From contig NZ_SRLC01000002.1 of assembly GCF_004765605.1 (NCBI RefSeq), positions 1 to 64,000 of the forward strand: DNA of 64,000 bases, read 5' to 3'. Position numbers and translations under genes: made by a program. Numbering within the stretch: position 1 is the stretch's first letter; every line of letters begins with the position of its first letter. This document shows positions 7,712 to 16,034 of the stretch, piece after piece. Below the pieces are notes generated by a model. That model was not told the DNA's origin. It was given only the letters and a program-made list of their open reading frames with translations, and made no database searches. This DNA is from Hymenobacter aquaticus. Lineage in GTDB: Bacteria > Bacteroidota > Bacteroidia > Cytophagales > Hymenobacteraceae.

Positions 7712-8711
7712 AATGCATCGTTTTATAGTGTTTAGTTCGGATAAGGTCTTGCCGCCAGGCCGCTGCCCAGTAGCTGGTATCGTGGCCGAAAGCCACTGGG
7801 GTAATCGGTAAACAGGGCCAATGCCTGGTTAGTCTGCCGCAACAGGAGCTACCGACCGTGCCAGGGCGCTTGTCGTCGCCTGACGTTGCGGTTGGTCCTC
7901 GGGCATCAGGGCCGCCCTAAAAAACCAGTTGGGGCTGGTTTTACAGGCCAGGAATTCGGGCCGCAGTGAGTGGTGAGTGGTTATTTGCCGTTCCCGTGGC
8001 GGTCGAAAGCCGTGGGCCCGGAATTGCTCCCGGACTTTCCCGGCCGGATATTCTATGAGCGGCCGGGTACCCGCTAGAGGGCGCGTACGGATGGGCGCTT
8101 TTTCTGCTATCAGAACCGAACAGCTAGCCCGTGCCACCTCACAGGCCGGGAACAGGCCGACAGGCCCGGCCCTCGCCCTACTTATATCATCGGCAGAGAA
8201 CTCCCTGCCAGCAAGCATCGATTTCATAAAGGATGATTTACGACTATAGAACCCTGAAAAAGGGGCAATAAGCTAATATAAACGCGGCCCCACGGTTGCT
8301 GGCAGCCCGTTCGCACGGCTTTATAATTGCGCGAATGGCATGGGCAATGGTGTCGCTGTAGCACCCTAACCGGGTAATTTTCTGAAGTTTCGGCTGGGGT
8401 GCTAAAAGCACGGGATAGTATGCCGAAGCTCTTCAGGAAGTCGGATCCTTGGTGCTGCTGGTTGAAAGATAGCAACTTGTGGCGCTTGCCAAAAATCGGA
8501 TGGACAAAATAGTTTTCTTTAGTTGAATAAGTCGGGCATTGCAGGCGCCGGTTTGGGGCGCACCCTAGCGCGCGTGCACCCCCGAATGGAAAAGGCACAG
8601 TAGCTTTGTCGGCGTTTACGTTCGTCTTTTGGCGCATCCAGGGGCCTAGTTTACCAACTGATCTTAGCTCCTCTGTTTGCGTAGAAGGATTCCACCTTTG
8701 ATTGGCCTTTT
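7712..8711. other. 1 kb stretch with no convincing gene
   Basis: Several open frames of 85-137 codons cross this stretch on both strands, but none shows a recognisable domain, a sensible start region or consistent codon use, and the longest overlap each other. The only clear structure is the hairpin at 7921-7942. It may hold a decayed gene or an unannotated small RNA. Confidence 0.5.
7921..7942 (-). terminator. Intrinsic terminator hairpin in the gene-poor stretch
   Basis: AAAACCAG (7921-7928) pairs with CTGGTTTT (7935-7942) around a TTGGGG loop. On the minus strand the stem is followed by TTTTTTA, on the plus strand by TTTTAC. It implies a transcript entering from the right on the minus strand, although no gene is recognised there. 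Confidence 0.55.
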
Positions 8712-10118
8712 ATGACAGACTTCCGGCTTGAGCACGACTTCCTTGGCGAACGGTCGATTCCCAATGAGCTGTACTATGGTATTCAGACGCTGCGGGCGCT
8801 GGAGAACTTCGACATCACGGGCATTCCGCTGCGCACCGAGCCGCTGTTCGTGCAGGCGCTGGCCTACGTGAAAAAGGCCGCTGCCCTAGCCAACCGCGAC
8901 TTGGGCGTGCTCGACCCGGCTATTGCCAACCACATTGCCGCCGCCTGCGACAAAGTGGCCCGGGGTGAGTTCGACGACCAGTTCACGACCGACATGATTC
9001 AGGGCGGGGCCGGCACGTCGGTGAACATGAACGCCAACGAGGTTATTGCCAACGTAGCCCTGGAGCTGATGGGCCACCAGAAGGGCCAGTACGAGTTTTG
9101 CCACCCCAACAACCACGTCAACTGCTCGCAGTCGACGAATGACGCCTATCCCACGGCCTTTCGTATTGCCTTGAGCAACAAGCTGGTGGGCTACGCGCAG
9201 ACGTTGGGGAAGCTAGCCGACGCCTTTGCCCAGAAAGGGGAGGAGTTCCGCAACGTGCTCAAGATGGGCCGCACCCAGCTGCAGGATGCCGTGCCGATGA
9301 GCATGGGCGACGAGTTCCGGGCCTTTGCCACCAACCTGCGCGAAGAACTGCTGCGCATCGAGGACTCGCGCCGCCTGATCAGTGAAATCAACATGGGTGC
9401 AACGGCCATTGGCACGCGGGTAAACGCCCCGGAAGGCTACGCCGAGCTGGTTACGCGGCACCTGCGCGACATCACCGGCCTGGAGCTGGTCCTGGCCGGC
9501 GACCTGATTGAGGCCACCTACGACACGGGCGCCTACGTGCAGCTCTCGGGGGTGCTGAAGCGCACGGCCGTGAAGCTGTCCAAGATCTGCAACGACCTGC
9601 GCCTGCTTTCCTCCGGCCCGCGCACCGGCATCAACGAAATTAATCTGCCGCCGCTGCAGCCGGGCTCCAGCATCATGCCGGGCAAGGTCAACCCGGTGGT
9701 GCCCGAGGTCGTCAACCAGACGGCGTTCTACGTCATCGGGGCCGACCTGACGGTGACGATGGCCGCCGAAGCGGGTCAGTTGCAGCTCAACGTGATGGAA
9801 CCGGTTATTTCCTTCGCGCTCTTCACCTCCATTTCCTACATGACCCGGGCCTGCCATACCCTGCGCGAGAAGTGCGTACTGGGCATTACGGCCAACGCCC
9901 AGCACGCCGAAAACCTGGTGCGCAACAGCATTGGCATCGTAACGCAGCTAAACCCGGTGCTGGGCTACGAAACCAGCGCCGAAATTGCCAAGGAAGCCCT
10001 GCGCACCGGTAAATCGGTGCACGACGTGGCCGTGACCGAGCGGGGCTTGCTCACGCAGGCCAAGTGGGATGAAATCTTCACCTACGAAAACCTGATCCGG
10101 CCGCAGTTTATCCAATAG
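8712..10118 (+). CDS. aspA: Aspartate ammonia-lyase
   Basis: Deaminates L-aspartate to fumarate and ammonia in the cytoplasm. The 468-residue protein has the fumarase/aspartase superfamily signature GSSIMPGKVNPV at residues 318-329, with the catalytic-loop serines. The opening EHDFLGERSIPNELYYGIQT is typical of aspartases rather than fumarases. A CACCTTTG element close to the -7 consensus lies at 8693-8700, 11 bases before the ATG. A strong terminator follows. Confidence 0.95.
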   Translation: MTDFRLEHDFLGERSIPNELYYGIQTLRALENFDITGIPLRTEPLFVQALAYVKKAAALANRDLGVLDPAIANHIAAACDKVARGEFDDQFTTDMIQGGAGTSVNMNANEVIANVALELMGHQKGQYEFCHPNNHVNCSQSTNDAYPTAFRIALSNKLVGYAQTLGKLADAFAQKGEEFRNVLKMGRTQLQDAVPMSMGDEFRAFATNLREELLRIEDSRRLISEINMGATAIGTRVNAPEGYAELVTRHLRDITGLELVLAGDLIEATYDTGAYVQLSGVLKRTAVKLSKICNDLRLLSSGPRTGINEINLPPLQPGSSIMPGKVNPVVPEVVNQTAFYVIGADLTVTMAAEAGQLQLNVMEPVISFALFTSISYMTRACHTLREKCVLGITANAQHAENLVRNSIGIVTQLNPVLGYETSAEIAKEALRTGKSVHDVAVTERGLLTQAKWDEIFTYENLIRPQFIQ

Positions 10119-10143
10119 CTCAGCGGCTTCAGTTTCAACGTGC

Positions 10144-10178
10144 CAATGGGCAGCCCGTGCGAAACGGGCTGCCCATTG
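10144..10178 (+). terminator. Terminator after aspA
   Basis: A perfect 15-bp stem, CAATGGGCAGCCCGT (10144-10158) with ACGGGCTGCCCATTG (10164-10178), around GCGAA. The downstream sequence TGTGTTATAAT has few consecutive Ts. Confidence 0.8.
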
Positions 10179-10231
10179 TGTTATAATAGAATCAGTATGC
10201 TTCTGAAAATAAGCCCGTAAGCTATACTAAT

Positions 10232-10263
10232 CCGCCGTCCGGCCCTCTCCTGCCAGACGGCGG
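10232..10263 (-). terminator. Hairpin after the blaR1-like gene
   Basis: CCGCCGTC (10232-10239) pairs with GACGGCGG (10256-10263), four bases past the stop codon of the minus-strand M56 gene. No T run follows, so efficiency is uncertain. Confidence 0.5.
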
Positions 10264-10267
10264 GCCG

Positions 10268-11578
10268 CTAGGGTTTGGCGGCAATAAGGACGGCTCCGTT
10301 CCGGCCCCGCTCGCCGAACCGCTGGCGAGCATCCTGGGCACTCAGCGCCGTTACCTGCCGGGTTTCGGCGGCCAGCAAGGGCCGGAATTCAGCCAGGCTC
10401 ACTTCCTTGTCGCCCACGAGCAGCAGCTTGCCGGCGGGGTCTACTAAGGCGTTGAGCTTGCGGTTGAGGGCCACCACTTCGGTGGCGTTTTCGTGGTTTT
10501 TGGTGATAATCAGAATGGCTTCCGTCGCCTTGGTGTTGCCCAGCACCTTGCCCACGTTTTCGCCTTTCAGCGCATTCATGCCGGCAATGCTGTTGGGGTC
10601 GAGCTGCTCGACGGCGGCCTTGGTAGCGGGCTTGCCATCAATGTAATACACGGCCTCGGTGGGCAAAGCCGCCTGCGCAAGGGCCGCCGGGGGCGGCGCA
10701 AGCGCGGTTTTGGGGCCGGCAAAAGCCAGGCTCAGGCCCAGGGCCAGCGGGGCCAGCAGCGCGTACCTGGCCAGGTGCAGCCGCGACGATTGTTGCTTGT
10801 TCATCATCAGAATGCGGGTTTTGAGGGTGAGAAAATGGAAATGGTTGCCCAGCCTGTGCCCCGAAGCCAGTGCACTGGCCCGCAGCAGACTATATTGATA
10901 TTCCCGGCTGTCGAAGCCGGTTTGGAGCAGGTATTGGTCGGTGAGAAACTCCAGGTTTTCCTGGATGGCCCGGCGCAGCAGCCACGCGCCGGGGTTGAGC
11001 CACGCACCCGCTACGGCCAGCTGACCCAGCAGCGTATCGAGCGTATGCCATTGCTGCACATGTACTTGCTCGTGGCGCACTACCGTCGGCAGGTCGGCGG
11101 GCGGGTAGTGGACGGGGTTGAGGTAGATGGTTTGCCAGAAGGAAAAAGCACTACCCGGCGCCGTCGTCTGGCGCACCGCCAGCCCGGCCACCACGGCCGG
11201 CCGGCTGCGGCGGTGCAGCCGCCGCAACGCCAGCAGCTGCAGTCCCAGCCGGCCCAGCAGCCCCGCCGCACCCATCCAGTAGCCGATAGTCAGCCACTGC
11301 CAACAGGCGGAAGTGGCAGCGGCGGCGAGTGGCGCGGGCGGCACCACGCTGTGCCAGGTAGCCACGGCGGCCGCAGGCAGCGGCGGCAGATACTGCGCCG
11401 CGAAGCCCAGCCCGGCCACCTCAATCAGCGGGCAAACGGCGGCCAGCAGCAGCGCGACCAGCAGAAAAAAGCGGTTGAGCCGATAAAACGTGAGGGGCCG
11501 CAACAGGGCGTAATAGGCCAGCACAAACAGCAGCAGCGCCGCATTGGCCTGCAGCAGATATACAAACAGCGCCGGCAT
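10268..11578 (-). CDS. blaR1: M56-family metallopeptidase, BlaR1-like antirepressor
   Basis: 436 residues. The N-terminal part has several membrane helices; the zinc protease motif HEQVH is at residues 169-173 in the context RHEQVHVQQWHTLD. The C-terminal half is periplasmic and appears twice in part to carry a TonB/plug-like pattern (YYIDGKPATKAAVEQLDPNS). In this family sensing triggers cleavage of the paired BlaI repressor. It starts one base after the blaI stop codon, so the two are translationally coupled. The real inducer in Bacteroidota is often not a beta-lactam. Confidence 0.88.
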   Translation of the reverse strand: MPALFVYLLQANAALLLFVLAYYALLRPLTFYRLNRFFLLVALLLAAVCPLIEVAGLGFAAQYLPPLPAAAVATWHSVVPPAPLAAAATSACWQWLTIGYWMGAAGLLGRLGLQLLALRRLHRRSRPAVVAGLAVRQTTAPGSAFSFWQTIYLNPVHYPPADLPTVVRHEQVHVQQWHTLDTLLGQLAVAGAWLNPGAWLLRRAIQENLEFLTDQYLLQTGFDSREYQYSLLRASALASGHRLGNHFHFLTLKTRILMMNKQQSSRLHLARYALLAPLALGLSLAFAGPKTALAPPPAALAQAALPTEAVYYIDGKPATKAAVEQLDPNSIAGMNALKGENVGKVLGNTKATEAILIITKNHENATEVVALNRKLNALVDPAGKLLLVGDKEVSLAEFRPLLAAETRQVTALSAQDARQRFGERGRNGAVLIAAKP

Positions 11579-11579
11579 C

Positions 11580-11945
11580 TTACTCGGCTTTGCCCTTTTC
11601 GATTAGGGCAATGATATCCTGCAATTCCGCCGCGCTGATTTTCTGCTCCTGGGCAAAAAACGTCACCAGCTCTTTATAGGAGTTGCGGAAATAGTCGCCC
11701 ACGAAGGCCGACATGAACCGCTGTCGGTAGTCGGCGGCCGGTATCAGGGGCGTGTAGCGGAAGGAATTGCCGAGCTTTTCGGCCCGCAGGTAGCCCTTGC
11801 GCTCCAGGTTGCGAATGGTAGACGCCAGCGTGGTGTAGGGCGGCCGGGGCTCGGGCAGCAACTCCAGCACGTCTTTGGTAAAGCCGCCGTCCAGCTTCCA
11901 CAGCACCTGCATAGCTTCTTCTTCGGGTTGGGTGAGTCGCTCCAT
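11580..11945 (-). CDS. blaI: BlaI/MecI/CopY-family repressor
   Basis: A 121-residue winged-helix repressor: LTQPEEEAMQVLWKLDGGFT, then PEPRPPYTTLASTIRNLERK, then GYLRAEKLGNSFRYTPLI, which is the usual BlaI order, with a C-terminal dimerisation region. It is the first gene of a blaI-blaR1 operon. Two palindromes immediately upstream of its ATG look like its own operators. Confidence 0.93.
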   Translation of the reverse strand: MERLTQPEEEAMQVLWKLDGGFTKDVLELLPEPRPPYTTLASTIRNLERKGYLRAEKLGNSFRYTPLIPAADYRQRFMSAFVGDYFRNSYKELVTFFAQEQKISAAELQDIIALIEKGKAE

Positions 11946-11954
11946 CTGGATTTT

Positions 11955-11988
11955 TACGATGTTTTCGTAATTCTACGAAAGTTTCGTA
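11955..11988. promoter_or_regulatory. Tandem BlaI operators
   Basis: Two 15-bp palindromes: TACGATGTTTTCGTA (11955-11969, imperfect) and TACGAAAGTTTCGTA (11974-11988, perfect around the central base). Their centres are 19 bp apart, about two helical turns, so two dimers could bind the same face. They lie 9 and 28 bases upstream of the blaI start codon, consistent with autorepression. Confidence 0.75.
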
Positions 11989-12088
11989 ATTGAAGATATA
12001 GTGCGGGTGAAAATATTTTAAAAAAGGATACGTGGGCGTATTGATTCGCCCGGGAGAGTCGCCTGCGTTTTGCGGCTGCCAACGGGTG

Positions 12089-12138
12089 CCAAACGCAAAA
12101 CAGCCAGCCGTTGCTGCGGCTGGCTGTTTTGCGTTTGG
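12089..12138 (-). terminator. Strong bidirectional terminator
   Basis: A perfect 22-bp stem: CCAAACGCAAAACAGCCAGC plus CG at 12089-12110 pairs with its complement at 12117-12138 around TTGCTG. It lies 24 bases past the end of the disrupted gene and insulates it from the blaI promoter. Confidence 0.8.
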
Positions 12139-12162
12139 CTGTTTATTAAATGGTTGTGCCTT

Positions 12163-12576
12163 TTATTGCTGTAGCTGTAGCCAGCCGATGGCGGCACCCT
12201 CATCACCGAAAAAAGCCACTATAAATGGCTTGTCGTCGTAGGCGCTGGACGGCTGGAAATCGGGGCCGCTGAGGATGGTTTGCATCAGGGCGGGACCAAC
12301 GAGGTAGACCACGCAAAGCCGCCCGCCCAGCGCGCGGCTCACGTCGGGAAAGTAATCGGTGAGCAGTCAGTGCGTGGTGGCCGGGTCGTTGAACACGCGG
12401 CGGCGAATATCCTGCAGCCAGAATCGGCTACCAAGCGCCACAGTCTGCCGGCGCAGCAGGGCGTAGGCTTCGGGCAACTGCTCCAGAGTGGGCTGGTAGC
12501 CCCAGCGGCCCACAAAAATATTCAGGTCGGAGTGGTAGCTCAGAGTCAGTAGGTCGGCAGCAACTGTGGGGCTCAT
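12163..12576 (-). pseudogene. Nonsense-disrupted paralogue of the 137-aa protein at 20498
   Basis: The minus strand encodes 69 residues beginning MSPTVAADLLTLSYHSDL, then a TGA at 12367-12369, then a further 67 residues (LLTDYFPDVSRALGGRLCVV ... AIGWLQLQQ) and TAA. With the TGA read through, the product is exactly as long as the intact protein at 20498-20911 and aligns without gaps at both ends. The TGA falls where that paralogue has Trp (GAQWMVSTF), a single-base TGG-to-TGA change. The function of the family is unknown. Confidence 0.75.
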
Positions 12577-12615
12577 GGAGGGCGGTACGGTGGGCGAGGG
12601 GCGGCAGAGCAGGCC

Positions 12616-13584
12616 TTACGACTTGCGCGGCAGCTTCTTTACGAAGGCCGCCACCGCCCGACTGAATTCCGTGGGGCTTTCGATGAGGGCGTAGTGGCGG
12701 CCGGGCACCACGGCCACCTGCTGGTTGGGGAAGCGGAAGGCCTTGTAGTGGTCGGGGCCAACCATGTAATCATCCTGGCCCGATACCACAAGCACCGGCA
12801 CCGTGAGCGTGGCGGTGGCGGGCGTCAGATCCTGCACGTAGCCCTGAATGGCCGGCCCCTGGAACAGCGTGGTGGCAAAATCCCGGTTGGCGGGCACGCC
12901 CCGCATGGCGCGGTTCAGGCGGGCTGGTGTTGAGTCGTTGGCATACATAAACCGGTTCATCAGGCCCTGCTGGCCCAGCAGACTCATCACCATGCCGAAG
13001 CGCTGGGGTAACGGGGCGCTGGGGTCCATCGGGGGGCGCGTGGCCGCGGGCAGCAACTGGTAGCCGTTGGTGGCGGTACTTTCCATCGAGGCCGGTAGGT
13101 TCAGAATGCTGTTGACCAGCACCAAGCCTTGCACGCGCGACGGGTATTTGGCGGCGTAGGCCGTGGCAATAATGCCGCCGAACGAGTGCGACATCACCAC
13201 CCATTTTTCCAGGTGCAGCTGCTGGCGCACGTCCTCCAGATCCTGCACCAGGCGCTCAATCACGTAGTTTTTATCCGGGGCCGACGCCGAGCGGCCACTG
13301 CCGCGCTGATCCAGATAGATCATCTGGAAATTCTGCTCCAGCGTGGTGCCGGCCAGGGCTTCCAGGCCGTAGCTGCCCGCGCCGGGGCCGCCGTGCACCA
13401 GCACGCAGGGCAGGCCTTTGCCGGCTATTTTGGTATACAGCTTCACGCCGTCGGTCGTCGTAATGGCCGGCGTGCCGTTGGTCAGGGTTTTTTGCTGGGC
13501 AACAGCACCTTGGGCCACGCAAAAGGCCAATAGCAAGCCGCAAAGCCAGGTGGTGAAAATGGTGTGGTAGCGTTTAGCAGGCAT
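12616..13584 (-). CDS. Secreted alpha/beta hydrolase, proline iminopeptidase-like
   Basis: 322 residues with a signal peptide (MPAKRYHTIFTTWLCGLLLA ... VAQ), which fixes the start at 13584 although the frame is open to 13779. The oxyanion motif VLVHGGPGAGSYGLE, the DQRGSGRSA segment and the nucleophile elbow SHSFGG mark an alpha/beta hydrolase of the prolyl aminopeptidase branch (S33). Asp in VSGQDDYMVG and His in GRHYALIE complete a plausible triad. The substrate is unknown and the enzyme probably acts in the periplasm. Confidence 0.88.
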   Translation of the reverse strand: MPAKRYHTIFTTWLCGLLLAFCVAQGAVAQQKTLTNGTPAITTTDGVKLYTKIAGKGLPCVLVHGGPGAGSYGLEALAGTTLEQNFQMIYLDQRGSGRSASAPDKNYVIERLVQDLEDVRQQLHLEKWVVMSHSFGGIIATAYAAKYPSRVQGLVLVNSILNLPASMESTATNGYQLLPAATRPPMDPSAPLPQRFGMVMSLLGQQGLMNRFMYANDSTPARLNRAMRGVPANRDFATTLFQGPAIQGYVQDLTPATATLTVPVLVVSGQDDYMVGPDHYKAFRFPNQQVAVVPGRHYALIESPTEFSRAVAAFVKKLPRKS

Positions 13585-13672
13585 ATTCTGAGGGAAATAA
13601 GGTGAAGACCGGGCGGAAGATAGGTACGGAGTTCGTTTCGGAAATTTGAAAAGAGCGGCTTGTTGAAGTAAG

Positions 13673-13713
13673 AGAACGTCATGTCGATCAGCGGGAGACA
13701 TAACGTTCTTTTT
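13673..13713 (+). repeat. Interrupted palindrome with T tail
   Basis: AGAACGT-C-ATGTC (13673-13685) mirrors GACAT-A-ACGTTCT (13697-13709) across 11 bases, followed by TTTTTA on the plus strand. It lies about 90 bases upstream of the alpha/beta hydrolase start. It could be an operator for that gene or a plus-strand terminator; nothing on the plus strand obviously needs terminating. Confidence 0.5.
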
Positions 13714-13733
13714 ACTACCCCAAACAAAACCAA

Positions 13734-13766
13734 AAAAGGCGCTCTGCATTGTGCAGAGCGCCTTTT
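13734..13766 (-). terminator. Terminator after the first M13 peptidase gene
   Basis: A perfect 15-bp stem, AAAAGGCGCTCTGCA (13734-13748) with TGCAGAGCGCCTTTT (13752-13766), flanked on the minus strand by a T run. It sits 25 bases after the stop codon at 13792. Confidence 0.88.
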
Positions 13767-13791
13767 CAAGCATTACCAAGCAAAGCCAAGC

Positions 13792-15924
13792 TTACCAGAT
13801 CTTCGCCCGCTCGTTGGCGGCGCGTACCATCTTGGCGTTTTCCTGGCAGCCGAAGGCCTCGTAGAACTGGGGCATGTTCATCAAGGGGCCGTTGGTGCGG
13901 TACTGGGCCGGGGAGTGTGGGTCGGTGAGCACCTGCTGGCGCAGGTATTCGGGCCGGGCGTTGGTGCGCCAGATCTGGGCCCAGCTCAGGAAGAAGCGCT
14001 GCTCGGGCGAGAAGCCGTCGTAGTTGGGACGCGGGTTGGAGCCGTACTTTTTCTCCAGCTGCTTTTCCAGGGCCGAGTAGGCCAGGGCCAGACCGCCGAA
14101 GTCGGCCAGGTTTTCGCCCATCGTGAGCTTGCCGTTCACGAATACCGAGTCGAGGGGCGAGAAGGCCGAGTACTGGGCACCCACCATGTTGGCGCGCTGG
14201 GTAAAGTTGTCGGCGTCTTCCTTGGTCCACCAGTCGCGCAGGTTGCCCTCGGCGTCCGACTGCCGGCCTTTATCGTCGAAGCCGTGGGTGATTTCGTGGC
14301 CGATAACGGCGCCCATACCGCCGTAGTTTACCGCGTCGTCGGCTTTGGGGTCGAAGAAGGGCGGCTGCATAATGCCGGCCGGAAACACGATTTCGTTCAG
14401 CGACGAGTTGTAGTAGGCATTCACCGTGGGCGGCGTCATGCCCCATTCGCCGCGGTCAATCGGCTTGCCGAACTTCTTGGCGTCGTCCTTGTACTCCCAC
14501 TCGTGGGCCGCCAGCAGGTTTTGCAGGTACGACTGGCGCGAGATGGTCAGGGCCGAGTAGTCTTTCCACTTGTCGGGGTAGCCGATTTTCACGGTAAAGG
14601 CGTTCAGCTTTTTCAGGGCTTCGGTCTTGGTGGCGGCGCTCATCCAGTCGAGCTGCTGGATGTGCTCGGCCATCGAGGCCTTGATGTTGGCCACCATTTC
14701 CATGGCCTTCTGCTTGGTTTCGGGCGTGAAGGCCTTGTCCACGTAGAGCTGGCCGAAGGCCTCGCCCAGCGTGGCATCGGTCGAGCGCAGCACGCGCTTC
14801 CAGCGGGGCTGCTGCTGCTTGGCGCCGGTCAGGGCCTGGGTGTAGCGGAACGACTCCTGCACGAAAGCCTGGGGCAGCGCGGCGGCCGAGTTGTTGACCA
14901 GGTGCCAGCGCAGGTACGTTTGCCAGTCGGCCATCGGCTCGGTTTTCAGGGCGGTGCTGGCTTCCTTCAGGAAGTCGGGCTGGCCCACGATTACTTCCTT
15001 GGCCGCGCCTAGCCCGAGCTGCTGCAACAGGCTGGTTACGCCCAGGTTAGGAAACTGCTGGCTGGCTTCCGCCACGCTCATCTTGTTGTAGTTGGCGTAC
15101 GGGTCGCGCAGGGCTACGCGGTCCTTGGAGGCCTTGGCCAGCCGGGTTTCCAGGCGCATCACCGTGTTGGCGTTCCGGTTGGCCGTGGCTTCGTTGTCGC
15201 CGAGCAGCTTGAAGGTGTTGGTCAGGTAGGTCAGGTAGGCCGCGCGCACCTGCTTGGAGCGGGCATCTTCCTTGAGGTAATAGTCCCGGTCGGGCATCGA
15301 GAGGCCGCCCTGGGTCAGGTACACGGCATATTCCGTGCTTTTCTTGCGGTCCTGGTTTACGCCCACGCTCAGCACCGAGCGGGTTTGCAGCATCTGCTGG
15401 CGGGCCAGGGCGGTTTGCAGGCCTTTCAGATCCTTGATGGCGGCAATGCGGCTCAGCTCGGGCTTCAGGGGCGTAATGCCGGCCTTTTCAATGGCCATCG
15501 AGTCCATGGCTGAGGCGTAGAAGTCGCCCACTTTCTGCAGGTTCGAGCCCTTGGTGGCGCTGCGGTTGGCGGCGGCTTCCTCCAGAATCTGGCGCATCAC
15601 GGCCTCGTTCTGGTTGATGAGCGTGTTCCAGGAGCTCCAGCGCGACTCGGCGGCCGGAATCGGGTTGTTTTTCAGCCAAGTGCCCGAGGCGTACTGGAAG
15701 AAATTGTCGCAGGCCGACACCGACGGGTCGATGTTGGCCACGTCCAGCCCGACGCCCTTCACCACGGGCTGGGTGGCAGGAGCGGGCGTAGTAGTGGCGG
15801 CGGTAGCCGGTGCGGCGGCCGTCGTCGATGAGGCGGTAGTGGTAGTGCTGCTGGCGGCGCAGCCGGCCAGGGCGAGGCCCGCGGCGGTGCTGACGGCCAG
15901 CAGAAGCTGAGTTTTATTGGTCAT
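13792..15924 (-). CDS. M13-family metallopeptidase (neprilysin/PepO-like) lipoprotein
   Basis: About 710 residues. The lipobox in LAVSTAAGLALAGC predicts an acylated periplasmic or outer-membrane protein and fixes the start at 15924. A Thr/Ala/Pro-rich linker precedes the M13 N-domain (DPSVSACDNFFQYASGTWLK). The zinc motif HEITH is at residues 543-547 (GHEITHGFDDKG), the third ligand lies in GENLADFGGL, and the C-terminus is the family-typical ERAKIW. It is the downstream copy of a tandem pair. Confidence 0.95.
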   Translation of the reverse strand: MTNKTQLLLAVSTAAGLALAGCAASSTTTTASSTTAAAPATAATTTPAPATQPVVKGVGLDVANIDPSVSACDNFFQYASGTWLKNNPIPAAESRWSSWNTLINQNEAVMRQILEEAAANRSATKGSNLQKVGDFYASAMDSMAIEKAGITPLKPELSRIAAIKDLKGLQTALARQQMLQTRSVLSVGVNQDRKKSTEYAVYLTQGGLSMPDRDYYLKEDARSKQVRAAYLTYLTNTFKLLGDNEATANRNANTVMRLETRLAKASKDRVALRDPYANYNKMSVAEASQQFPNLGVTSLLQQLGLGAAKEVIVGQPDFLKEASTALKTEPMADWQTYLRWHLVNNSAAALPQAFVQESFRYTQALTGAKQQQPRWKRVLRSTDATLGEAFGQLYVDKAFTPETKQKAMEMVANIKASMAEHIQQLDWMSAATKTEALKKLNAFTVKIGYPDKWKDYSALTISRQSYLQNLLAAHEWEYKDDAKKFGKPIDRGEWGMTPPTVNAYYNSSLNEIVFPAGIMQPPFFDPKADDAVNYGGMGAVIGHEITHGFDDKGRQSDAEGNLRDWWTKEDADNFTQRANMVGAQYSAFSPLDSVFVNGKLTMGENLADFGGLALAYSALEKQLEKKYGSNPRPNYDGFSPEQRFFLSWAQIWRTNARPEYLRQQVLTDPHSPAQYRTNGPLMNMPQFYEAFGCQENAKMVRAANERAKIW

Positions 15925-16034
15925 TACAGATAAGAATGGAAAAGCGGAAAAGAGCGGGATACGCCTCCCGACACGTGGCAGCACGGACTGGTTCCGCGCC
16001 GGGAAGTTCTTTTTGAGGGCTGCTGACGGGCTTC

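Noticed and set aside
7829..8227. A 132-codon minus-strand frame in the gene-poor stretch
   Set aside because: It crosses a terminator hairpin, has no domain and shows no gene-like codon pattern.
10493..11614. A 373-codon plus-strand frame across blaR1
   Set aside because: It is antisense to a clear M56 protease and has only low-complexity Gln/Gly/Arg sequence.
12367..12369. Selenocysteine or programmed recoding at the in-frame TGA
   Set aside because: No selenocysteine insertion hairpin is evident after the TGA, and the paralogue has Trp rather than Cys at this site. A plain nonsense change or sequencing error is simpler.
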